Source: Leuctra nigra (lineage: Eukaryota > Arthropoda > Insecta > Plecoptera > Leuctridae). From it: 64,000 nucleotides of DNA. Positions 1-10,205 of the stretch are shown here, one piece after another. The first letter of the stretch is position 1; the number at the start of each line of letters is the position of its first letter. The notes below the pieces were generated by a model. It was not told the origin of the DNA. It did no database searches and saw nothing but the letters and a program-made list of their open reading frames with translations. The stretch covers positions 19,407,409-19,471,408 of the forward strand of contig OW203765.1 in NCBI GenBank assembly GCA_934045905.1. Reading direction: 5' to 3'. The position numbers and the translations under genes were made by a program.

Positions 1-130
1 CCCCCCCCAAGTCCCGTCCCCATTCCGGCCTGACCTTCCCACCAGTGCTCGACTCCTCCGGGCCGGGCCCCCTTTGGTCAAAAATGACCTCGCTGTCGAC
101 GCGCCGTTAAACATTATTATACTACTGTAG
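1..130 (+). repeat. 3' end of a SINE-like/non-LTR dispersed repeat (copy 1)
   Basis: The window opens inside a C-rich repeat that matches two other segments (13560-13905 and 46545-46850). Shared landmarks are CCCCATTCCGGC, CTTCCCACCAGTG and the terminal GACGCGCCGTTAAAC, after which each copy has a different short AT-rich microsatellite. A constant 3' end with a variable simple tail is typical of retroposed elements. The class is not certain. Confidence 0.55.
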
Positions 131-2074
131 ACCTTCTCTCGTGGTAGCCTACCTTCTATGTCCCCGCCTTGCAAATACGAGCCGAGCAAATTTTCCTGAT
201 AATAGAAAATGTGTAAAAAAAAGGTTCAAGATTAATTTCCTAAAGCTAACAACTAAAGAAAACACCAGAACAAGGTCTAGGGCAGAAAATATTAAAATTT
301 ATTATTATATCACTAATATTTGTTTTTGTATGTGTTATGGTGGGTGTTCAGATTTTCTGGTTTACATTATGTGTTGTCTAGACCATTAAATTTTCTAGCA
401 ATTTCAGTTTTTCATGTATTATTTTTTTTGTCAAAAAGTACTTGTCCAAATTTTACCAAATTATACAATATTATATCACTGATCATTTTACGAATTGTCA
501 TATTTTTTCACCTTCATATGTTGAGTATTTTAGAAGTTATAGCTTAATAAAAAACGCCATTTGTTGTTCAGAATTACCCCGTTTTACGGTAATTTCCCCA
601 TTAGGCAAGACAAAACTAAATAAGTTTTGGATAAATGTGACCGCACATAGTATTTCAATTTAAAGTCTTGGCCATACTAGCATGGAGAAATAAATACATT
701 TATTGATAACATGATGATTAAATCTCTATTTAGACCAAATCACGATGTTCTAAATTGAATTGAATCAATTGTGATATTTTACTTCTCAACTGACAACTTC
801 TACCTGCTGGGGTAATCTACCTATTATCCCATATCAGATTTTACCATTTTGATTTTTGAACACAATTAATATCTATTATAACATTCATGATTTTAGAAAC
901 TTTAAAGTTCCTTCTTGACACAGAAATTTAAAAAAAATACTATATGACAAGAAATTATAATTTTTTGAAGTTAATTTTTCCACGAACTAGCCCAAGACTG
1001 GGTGTACAGTCACCTCCAAGTTTTCCTACCGGTTTATACATGACACACACAAAATGTAGAATTGGAAGTCTTTCACACCACTGTACCACATATCATAGTG
1101 TATTGTAAATACTATCTTTGGTAAATACCTGCACGTCAAAACTCAAGGACAGTCTTTCTTCTACCAACCACTTCCTATAACATCCATATCGAAACCACAA
1201 TTCACAACACTAATCGCTCTTCATTCACTTCACTTCCCTGTTATTATTTCATAACGAGACAAAACAACCGTCTTCTATCACTCAGCAACACAAACTGCCG
1301 TTACAGTGAGGTCAAAGTTCAAGCGATCCACTCGCGTTATCGGGTCACGTGACATTAGGTCAACATACTGACTCACGAGCTGCTGCTATGTCCGCTATCT
1401 GTTGATAAGACACACATCATTGTCGTGGACGTCATGAAAGTGAGATCACATTCTGACAAGGAGGCGTTGATTTCATGACAAGGTGTTGATTAGATCATCT
1501 GAATCATTAGAAAGCTTTGAATGACTTGATTCGTTACATTTGAGGTAAATAAAATCAGAAAACGCATTTTTAAACTTTAAAACATAGTTTTGTAATGTAG
1601 TATGAAGGAATAATACGATATGAGATAATAAAGAATTTTATAGCAAAGTTTTCGTTAAATATTTTTGTTAAGAATACAGCAGTGGTTTTGACTAGTTCAC
1701 TGTTGTCCTGGTCAAATATCAAGATTTTCAAACATTTAACTGTCATTATCTCAGAAATGAAGTCGGTGACAAGAGTATTTTAAATTTGCAATGCATTCAA
1801 TAATAGTCGAAGAATATATCAATAGTTTTCTGTTGAAATTGTTGGTGCGGATTGAAAATAAATTAGAATAATGTAGGAAAATGAATTCGTTCCCCCATAT
1901 AAAAATTTCAAACTTTGAAAACGTTTTACATAAAAGTTAGGTCGGTAAGGTATACATTTTTGTATCTTTATTGTAGATAATAGTATTAGGAACAAAACAA
2001 AATGGTTAAATGGGAAGAAATGGTGGTAGTTGATCTGGCGCTGGTTCATCCTTAAGTCTAGTTTACATATTTCA

Positions 2075-2226
2075 ATGTTTCATTCAATTCATTGATTGCA
2101 ATAATTCATTCATTGAAAGAAAAATAAAACCGGTTCTAAATGAAACGTAAGTGTGCTTCAATTTCGCGTCTACACGGTTACATTCGTTAAACCAAACGAT
2201 TTAACTCAATGAATTGAATGAAACAT
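2075..2226. repeat. Foldback element with perfect 21-bp arms
   Basis: The arm at 2075-2095 (core TTTCATTCAATTCATTGA) is repeated as its exact reverse complement at 2206-2226, with a 110-base loop. A small MITE is likely; no target duplication was resolved. Confidence 0.5.
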
Positions 2227-2611
2227 GGAACTAGGTTTTAGAATGGGTGTTATAACCCATGTTTACACGGAAATTTGGTAAAATTGTGGTGTGAAATTAA
2301 GTATTTCTCAAAAATGTTAGATTTTTCATTTTTAAGATCCAGTCGACTAACTATGTCATGTTGATGCTTAAAGAACAAAAGTGTTGGTCTGCTCCTCAGC
2401 CATTTTATATTACGGTTAGGCATTTTAACGTTTGTGTGAGAGAAAGCACGAAATTCACCGGAGAACAAATGTACGTCTGGCATTCACAAAATCAAGATGA
2501 TCATGAAATTATGCTATTGTTTTGATTAAAATATGATTTCATTGTTATGACTTATGACTGTTCTTCACATCCGTTACTATAAAAGAGATCGTATAGAAAG
2601 ATGTTATCATG

Positions 2612-2690
2612 AATACTAGGAAAACTCTCAGTGTAACGCGTTGATAAGCGAGCACCGGTACGAGCAATGGTAGTCTAAATTGCCATGGGA
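2612..2690 (+). repeat. Dispersed repeat fragment (copy 1)
   Basis: ACTAGGAAAAC followed by CTCAGTGTAACGCGTTGAT and GCGAGCAC also occurs at 23289-23330 with few differences. The repeat class is unknown. Confidence 0.45.
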
Positions 2691-2859
2691 AATTTTAACT
2701 TGATATGACTATAAAAACATAAAAAATTAAAAAATTAAAAAGAACATAAAAAATAACAGATGTTTGTCCCAAAAGGGCGAATAAAACGCTCGCTTTGCTC
2801 GATCAATGATACGATTTAGGGCCGATTTACAATACCTTGATTAGCTGGCATTGACAAAA

Positions 2860-2960
2860 TTGTCGTACGAAACCGGGACTTGAACCCGGGATTTATCACT
2901 TGCCGGGCAAAGTGATAGTAGAAGGAGGATATTCGGGCATTTGTAAGTAGAAAGAGGACA
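2860..2960 (-). repeat. tRNA-like fragment, probably from a tRNA-derived SINE
   Basis: On the minus strand CCCGGGTTCAAGTCCCGG forms a good T-arm with a B-box, preceded by a hairpin ATCACT...AGTGAT like an anticodon arm with an enlarged loop. There is no acceptable D-arm, A-box or acceptor stem, so this is not a functional tRNA gene. Confidence 0.3.
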
Positions 2961-3896
2961 CTCTTAGTAAGTAGAAAGAGGACAAGTCTTGTATCATTTT
3001 CCCCTGTACCTTTCAAATCATCTCGTCTAAGTAATGTGTCATGAAGTACTAGAAGCGTACAGCGTGACTGATCAATTACATGTGTAATAAGAGAGACAAG
3101 TGCAGAGATGATTTAGTTGCTTTCACTGGGCTTCAACAGCAGAGAGAACACATGTGACACTTGTGAACTGAAACAGTGCAGAGCCATGCCGTTCAATACT
3201 CCCTAGTATCAATTAAACGAAATAATTAATTATGGAATAATTTCTATTCAAACCTTAATTAATTCTTATACACTTCTTCTAGTAAAACTTCAAATTACGA
3301 AGAATGTTGCAATAAATTAGTTTAATGTGTTTTTTTAATACCTCGAGATTTCAAGATCCGATAAGGGTTTCTTTGAAAAAAAAGTTTGATCAGTTTTGTG
3401 TTGTTCGGCTATTATATGAATTTTTTAGATCGTTTTTTTAACTTTTTTATTTTTAATTTTTAGATCGTTCATCCGATCTAAAAAATCTTTGCGGCATAAG
3501 AATAGTACATTCTTTGGGTCAACTTTCCCGATTTCGCAACAATGTGCAGTTTTCCATTGTTGAGGAAAACATAATTTATTGTTTAGAAATTGAACTTATT
3601 TATAATTCATTTGTTTGGAGGTATAGTAGGGCAGATTCATGGACTAACTTTTCGGCGTTAATTGATAGACGCTTGGATTTTCTCTCATTTGTTCAGAAAA
3701 TCGTACTGATCAAACTGAGAACGGGTCACTATCAAAAAGTTGCTCCTTTCGGGGGGTGGCGGGGTTGCAAACTTTGGGCAAGTATACATTAGAAAATTTA
3801 TTATAATTGGCTCTGTTCATACTAATTGAACAAAAACACACCGAGGGAAGATCACTTTACCTTACAAAAATACATCGATTAACCCCAATAAAGTGA

Positions 3897-4002
3897 TAAA
3901 TCTGACCCGTCAATGTGCCAACAAAATGTCCTTCCTCAGGTGGAAAATTCAATAATTTTGCATTGCTGATATAAATAAAACAACAGAAGTTCGTGCAAGC
4001 TA
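3897..4002 (+). repeat. Dispersed repeat (copy 1)
   Basis: Begins near TCTGACCCGTCAATGTGCCA and ends GTTCGTGCAAGCT; the same landmarks in the same order and spacing recur at 45788-45881. No terminal structure was seen; possibly a degraded transposon or SINE. Confidence 0.45.
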
Positions 4003-4182
4003 TAATATACAACGAGTTTCAATGTTATGTTTGCGAGTTGAATTTTCGTTAAAAATTCAAAATTCTTTTGATATGTTTGCGTGATGCATTAATATCCAAT
4101 GACTTTTATCGGGCTCTATAACCAGCGCAGTTTACTTGGTAACAAATTCCCTGGTTGTCTAGACACAGTGGGATCAGTCAAG

Positions 4183-7100
4183 ATGTACAGGAAGATTCAA
4201 GTATTAGCTCAAAAGCTCTCTGAACGTGTGGAACCAGGAGAAGAGGAGAGTTGCTGTGATCTGAATGAAGAGATTTTGTGCGCTGCCGGTAAGAAGTTGG
4301 ACGTTTCTTTCGCTTTATCCGAAGACTAATAAAAAGAACAGAGATAGTGCTATATAAGAGTACACCGTGGTTTAGATTATTTTAGCACGGATGACATATT
4401 ATGATTTTGTCACGCTGTTGGCGATTTTCAGAGTATTTTTTTAAACCCGTGATTGAAAAAAATTAAAATAGACATCTCTCGATTGGTTGAAAAATGAGAA
4501 TATTGGTCCGGCCTATATGACAAGTTCAAATTTTGCATGATTATTCAAATACACATTTCTATTATCATTTCAAATATTTTGCCAAATCCTCTGATTTCTT
4601 TAAATTCAACAAACATATGATGAATTGTTGAAAATTCAAAATGTTTCGACCTAGGTAGGTACACTCGACAATTCATAAAACGGTATTTGAAAGAAATGGA
4701 TTGTCTGAAAAAAATATGATGGCGTTATCCAATGAAGTCTATGCTAACTTGTCATCTACCTCTAGTAGGTGAGCTCTGATTTCATTGATAATAACAAGGA
4801 TTGATTGTCAAGGAACCTGACCAGCAGCCAATCTGTTTCGTTCAAATACCGTTTTATGATTTGTTGGGTGTACCTACTTGATTCAAATTTAGAGTTGTAA
4901 TTTGGACAAACCTTTCATCAGATTTTACAAACCTTCTGAAAATTCGGAAAGAACATAAGGACTTCAAATTTTTAAGTTCATTTTGAAACATTTGTAAAAA
5001 TAATTGCTCAGTCGACGTTGATCTGTACAATTTGATTATTACAGCTTTTTTAAGCATCTTTTAAATTGTCCTGCAACTTGCCCTGATTTGCATGATGATC
5101 CAAAATCCATTCAAACCTTTTTCAAAATGTTGATGAAAAGCTGATATATTGATTTCGATTGAGTGCGTCGTCGTGTTTTGCTTTCATATCGGTCGATTTG
5201 TTTCCTGTGTGTCCGTTTTTTGCAAGTATCCGTGCTCGCTCTTCAACGCCTTGCACTGAGCTTTTTCCTAGTGCTATAAAAATACAAAAAAATACCCTGC
5301 TTCACAGCATCCTTTGCTGGAATGGGTAGGCCTCATCCCCACAACCGCATTAAAATCTCAAATACGTTTCTTAGTGCCCCCCGGCAAAGATCCTGGTGGC
5401 GCTCTTACAATTTCCATATTTAATTTCCTGTCTTGTCAAAATACGAAAATGAAAGCGTTAAAATATTCAGCAGCCACGAAGCAAGTACAGCGATGAATAT
5501 TTAAATTTACTAACCGTCGCTGTTCCTACTAAACTAATCAGTCATTCGGGAATACGAGCCATATTAATCAAAATCTCCGTTTCAGGGCTCTGGCCTGCAA
5601 AGGACGGAAAACAAAACGTACGAGCACTCATCCCCCGCTTCCTGATCGTCCTCTCATTCGTCTACATGCTGTTGCTGTATCCCATCAGCTTGTACCTGTA
5701 CGTCGACGAGGACATTCTGGTTGTTCTCGACGTGACAGTCTGGCTGTTCGTCATCTCGATGTACGTCGTCAAAGTCGGCAGCGTGATCTGGCGTTACAAA
5801 GACTTCAGAAAGTTAGTCGATACCTTGGAGGAGATGTTCGATGAAGCTAAACGAGGACACAAGTGGGAAAGGAAACTGATGATGGCGACACTTCGAAGTA
5901 GCAAACTGTTGACGATGTTGTACGTTACAGTGTTTACTGGCATTCCCGTTGGTAACAATTTGATGATGATCCCGTTCTTCTGGAGAGCTCGTATGTGCTT
6001 CGCCAGGTATGATGATGTATACACAAGTTATGATGATAATAATAACGAGAATTCTGTAAAATATGTGATAATCAGAAGCTACCGACCAGTGCGAGAGTCA
6101 GAGTATAGACTCTGCAGGGTAAAGATATTGACGAGTTGACCTCACATTATATCTGCAGTTTTCCGGACATCAATAACAAAATGAATGGCAAATATCTTTG
6201 ACACTTTTATGTAGATATACATTGACGCCAGGATTGCAATAGGAACTTGACTGGAATTCAGGATTTTAAAAATAATTTGACCTTCTTTATACTTTCTTAA
6301 TTAAATATGGCTATTACAGGTTTTTAACATATTTATATCAAAAAAGCTGGTTAATAACGCAACAAATAGTTTTTCAAGTGTTAAATGTCCAAAAGCCAGT
6401 CCTGCTGTGATAGGGGAGGCTTGGGGGAGGCTGAAAGAAATCCCTCCTCAGTCCTCATTCCCCTTACATATGAATAAAGTGTTTTCCAAACAAGCACAAT
6501 TCCTATAAAAAAAAACTTTCAATTACATCATCTCTACACATTTTTTAGAATACGATTTATAGTAAGTTATTTTTTCAGCTTTTGGTTTCCCTACGATACC
6601 AAAACATTCCCTGCTTTTGAAATGACTCTTGTACATGAAGCGATAACAAGTGTTGGAGTGATATGCATGATCATTTACATCGACGCGTTAATCATATCCA
6701 TATTCATGCACACAAGAGCTCAGTTTCTGCTGCTACGTCACACACTAGTCAACATTCGACTGATAGCTGTCAAGAACGTGGCGGAAAGAAGGACTGAGCT
6801 GCACATGAAAACAACTACAGAAACTCGGCAAAGAAATTGGAGAAAGGCATATGAGAGAATCCGAGTACTTCTTCAGATCTCCGAAGCGTCTGGAAAACAA
6901 TACGAAAGAATATCCGACCAGATGGTATTTGAGACGATTGAAGATGTAAATAAGATGTGTGAAAAATCTGGAAACCAAGAAAGACACATATTATATGAGC
7001 ACGAGGAAGTCAAGGGAGGTAAAGTAGTATATAGTCATATGTCTGAAGATTATGGAGAAAGAAACAAATCTGTCCAGAATCAAGTTGATATTGAAATGGA

Positions 7101-9534
7101 AGGACTACTCAAGGAATGTGTGCGGCGACACGTGAAACTAATTAGGTAACTAATTGATAAATACTAATTGATTGATTAATTTCTATATTATATAAGGGGC
7201 TGTGCATAAAGGACGTCACGCTAAAAATTGGATATTTTGACCCCCCCCCCCCCTGTCACGCTGTGTCACACTTTTCGAGACCCCCCCCCCCCCCACATAA
7301 AAGGTCGTCACAAATCTATCTCTACCCCCCCTTAAATAGAGTATTTTTGACTGAAAATGTTTCAGAATTTAACGTTTTTAGCGATATTTCCGGTCCCGAC
7401 ATATCAACTGAAATTTAAAATGCTTGAAAATATCTATATCAAAACGTGACATCCTACTGCCTCCAGACCCCCCTCCCCTCTTCCCCCTGTCACACTGTGT
7501 CCCATACAGGTGCACCCCCTCTCCCCCCCGAAGCGTGACGTCCTAATAACACAAACTACCTGGGTACTGATTGTCCACAGTTACGTGCAAGAGGTGGAGC
7601 GAGTATTGCAATTCATCTTCATGAATCAGTTAGTTGCGAATCTCATGGGCACTGGTGTCATCTGTCTGTACTTCACCTACGTAAGTGAAGATCATATTGT
7701 GGTACTGCATTATTTATGTGCATAGAGTGCTAGAGTAAGCGACTTCCGGTGCAACTTGGTTTCAGTTCTTATGAAAAATAACACGGGGTGGGGACTTACT
7801 TTGATTGCTGGTCGTTTAAAAGATATGATAATTATTAATGTTTTCCAAAATTATATAACTGCAAAATTTAAAAACCGATATTATGCGACGCTTTAAACAA
7901 CTTTATGGACGAAAGTTTACCCATTTTTGGGAAGCCAGTTTGATTTTACAGATTTTTTGTCACATAATTATCAAATTTTTAAACAACCATCTTTAGTTAA
8001 TATTTTATTTCACAATATTTAAGATTAAAGTAAATTTTTAAGTCATAATGTACCACGTGATGCACAATTTCTGAAAATTGTGTGCCAATAGCTCAAATGG
8101 CTGTCGTTTTAGAGCCGATTTGATTTATTTGAGGTTATTTGCAAAAAGGAAATTACCTGCCGCCAAACAACAAACGCAATGGCGAAAATAATTTTTTCTT
8201 GTGTATATTTTCAACAATAATTAATTACGTAATAAATTAACCGGTAATTCAAACATTATTAAAATAAACTCCAATACGTGATTTTGTCTGTAAAAACAAA
8301 ATTGCTGTTAAAAAATGTTTATAATTTTTTTTATAACTATTTTAACGGATCAAAATAATAATTTTTTATTTTTATTTTCAATTAGCATGTGCTTTAAATT
8401 TTAAATTGAATGTGGAATCAAAATTTTCTTTAATGTAAGTCGAAAATGATGAGGGGAAAAATGAATATAAAAACTAAAAAGCCGATTTCGGTAAACTTTT
8501 TGTATATTGTATCAAAAGGGGAATATTTCAGTGTAAAAATGAAGTCGATAACTGGAATAACGACTCGACTAGAGCAAAAAATAAAAATTTATTATTTTTT
8601 TAAGCTGCACAAAAAATTGCAAAAAAAAATAAAGAAATATTGAAAGTAAATTTTTTTTTTGGCTTTTCAAGGGAAAAATTAAATTGTGATTTTGACAAAA
8701 TACCTGATTAAAAACAAAATGGCCGCCCAAAATCTGGTAAACTTTCGTTTATGAATTATGTGGGTAGACCTCAATAATATCGTCAAAAAACATTTTTAGA
8801 AACAATTAGTTTGGGGTTGGGCCATTTTTTCAGTGACTGGAGTAGTGAGAGTTGCAAGCTACTGGACTTTTTATGAATCTTTCATATTGAAATAAAAAAT
8901 TAAATGTTCGAAAATTATTAAATATTGTTAATTTTAATAAAAAATAATTTCGGATAAGGCTGGGTCCACATAGACCCTTTTTGCGTTTTGCGTTTTTTTC
9001 TTTAACCGCAATCACAAGTCTCCCTTGAGCGGTTTCTGGACTTGTGATTGGTCGGTAAGAAAAAACGGAAAACGGAAAACCCAAAAACGGTCTATGCGGA
9101 CCCGGCTTAAGAGTTTCATAATGTGTACAAATTGTTCCAGATGCATGCATGGGATCTAAAAATCGTCATGTTGGGTACCATGCTCTTTGGATGTCTGTTG
9201 GAACTGTACAGCATGTGTTACTTTTGCGATAAAATTGCAGAAGAGGTAACCTATTAACTTCCTCAGTATTGGATATGTATCAAAACAAACTGAGTTTTTT
9301 TTAGTTGAGTTTGAAGTGTAATCTCAATTAACAATTTGCTTTCAGAGCTCGCTGGTGAGGGACGCCATCTTTGGCTGTGATTGGTTGGAAGCGTCTGCTA
9401 GTTTCAAGCAAGCAATGAGGATCATGATATCAAGAGCTAATGAGCCGATTGTTATCAAAGTTGCTGGCTGGGTTCCGATATCAGCAGAAACATTCTTCGC
9501 TGTAATTACCTTTTCATATTCCTATGCCCCGTAG
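4183..9534 (+). CDS. Insect odorant receptor (7tm_6 family), 6 exons
   Basis: Coding exons: 4183-4288, 5586-6006, 6579-7145, 7581-7680, 9141-9245, 9346-9534 (stop TAG). All junctions are GT-AG and in phase, giving about 495 residues. Odorant receptors are ligand-gated cation channel subunits in the dendrites of olfactory neurons, working with Orco. Seen: the N-terminal LWPAKDG motif typical of the family; about seven hydrophobic segments, e.g. FLIVLSFVYMLLLYPISLYL in exon 2, TM4 near residues 191-220, TM5 in exon 4, TM6 in exon 5; and the C-terminal family signature (CDW, a pair of hydrophobic helices, ETFFAV, SYSY). Oddity: the loop between TM4 and TM5 is about 150 residues, rich in Lys/Glu, much longer than usual. 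It is not Orco, because the C-terminus lacks Orco sequence. Start: ATG at 4183 has A at -3; an in-frame ATG at 4099 would add 28 residues. A polyadenylation signal AATAAA lies at 9626-9631. Family call is firm, the specific receptor is not. Confidence 0.88.
4659..4874. mobile_element. Foldback MITE, family with ends GGTACACTCRACAAWTCATA (copy 1)
   Basis: Inverted ends of about 35 bp: the left end reads into ATAAAACGGTATTTGAA, the right end into TTCAAATACCGTTTTATGAT. Lies in intron 1 of the odorant receptor gene. Copies at 15183-15372 (inverted) and 28203-28352 (truncated inside) share internal sequence. Confidence 0.7.
7196..7544. mobile_element. MITE with GGGGCTGTGCATAAAGGACG ends (copy 1)
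   Basis: The left end is GGGGCTGTGCATAAAGGACG followed by TCACGCT; the right end is cut short at AGCGTGACGTCCTAA. The interior has long C tracts and a shared core (CGGTCCCGACATATCAACTG). Lies in intron 3 of the odorant receptor, its edge only about 36 bp before the exon 4 acceptor. Related copies at 21862-22216 and 46962-47280. Superfamily not assigned. Confidence 0.7.
8958..9107. mobile_element. Short MITE with TAA duplication (Harbinger/Tourist-like)
   Basis: Ends GGCTGGGTCC / GGACCCGGCT continue as imperfect inverted repeats (ACATAGACC against GGTCTATG), and TAA flanks both sides (8955-8957, 9108-9110). A 3-bp TAA/TTA duplication is typical of PIF/Harbinger-type MITEs. Located in intron 4 of the odorant receptor. 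Confidence 0.5.
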
Positions 9535-10059
9535 CAGGGCGGGCGAAGGGGGTTAAGATTCAATAATAAGGAAAAGACAATACAGAAGTCTTCTATAAAA
9601 TATTAAAAAATAATTAAGTTTTAGAAATAAACTGAATCACATAAAGTAATAAAAATAAAAAATAAAAAGTCGTAACGGATCATATCAAACTAACGCAATG
9701 GACTATCTTTTCCCTGGACAGAGGCACATTAACTCTGTTTTGTGGGTTCAGTTTTTTTAAACTATGTGTATTATTCACAGATCACAAAACTAACCTACTC
9801 TTACTACATGGCATTAATTAAGGCAATTCCAAAACACCAACACAAAAACGTTTGAAAACAAGAATTAAACGAATGTTCACAGCAATCATTTACAACGATT
9901 CATAACAAACATTTTACTGCAAAGTACAAGGTAAATAAAGGCTTATAAATGCATGTTGAATAGTATATTGACGACGTGACAATTTTGATGACAATTTATC
10001 TTTATATGTAGGTTTATCTTTTTTACCATTTAAAATTATGCTACATGGAGTTGGCCAAT
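9535..10059. other. Intergenic spacer, odorant receptor to ELAC2
   Basis: AT-rich 3' flank of the odorant receptor with the polyadenylation signal at 9626-9631. Nothing else was recognised before the ELAC2 promoter. Confidence 0.5.
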
Positions 10060-10205
10060 CAGCGTGGAGTTTAGCTGACCAATGATGACGTCATCTTCAG
10101 CTGTCTCGCTCTCGCACCCACTCTCACATGCTGAATGAAGTTTGTGATGTTGATTTTCGTTGTAAATTATTATAAAAAAGACAATCATATCGGTTATCGT
10201 GATTA
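10060..10205 (+). promoter_or_regulatory. ELAC2 promoter region with CRE palindrome
   Basis: The 145 bases before the ELAC2 start are richer in GC than the flanks. They contain CCAAT (10079-10083) running into a perfect CRE/ATF palindrome TGACGTCA at 10086-10093. No TATA box is evident. This placement is normal for a housekeeping promoter; binding is inferred from the motif only. Confidence 0.4.

Larger units (their letters stand above)
131..4182. other. Intergenic AT-rich stretch upstream of the odorant receptor
   Basis: No gene is supported here. Apart from the repeats listed separately (hairpin 2075-2226, shared fragment 2612-2690, tRNA-like piece 2860-2960, dispersed repeat 3897-4002) it is plain AT-rich sequence. 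An ORF at 3514-3792 has no recognisable domain and codon use no better than background. Confidence 0.5.

Noticed and set aside
2860..2960. tRNA gene on the minus strand
   Set aside because: Only the T-arm and an anticodon-like hairpin are present; D-arm and acceptor stem are missing.
3514..3792. 92-codon ORF upstream of the odorant receptor
   Set aside because: No domain, no splice partners and AT-driven composition; no positive evidence of coding.
4099..4329. ORF as a separate small protein
   Set aside because: The first part joins in phase through a GT donor at 4289 to the odorant receptor exon at 5586; the residues after the donor are intron read-through.
7230..7295. Long C tracts as functional structure
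   Set aside because: They are parts of the GGGGCTGT MITE family and recur, reverse complemented, at 22158-22172; simple tract expansion.
9498..9534. GTAATT after TTCGCT as a splice donor instead of the odorant receptor terminus
   Set aside because: Reading through gives TFFAVITFSYSYAP and a stop, which fits the usual receptor C-terminus, and no suitable next exon was found.
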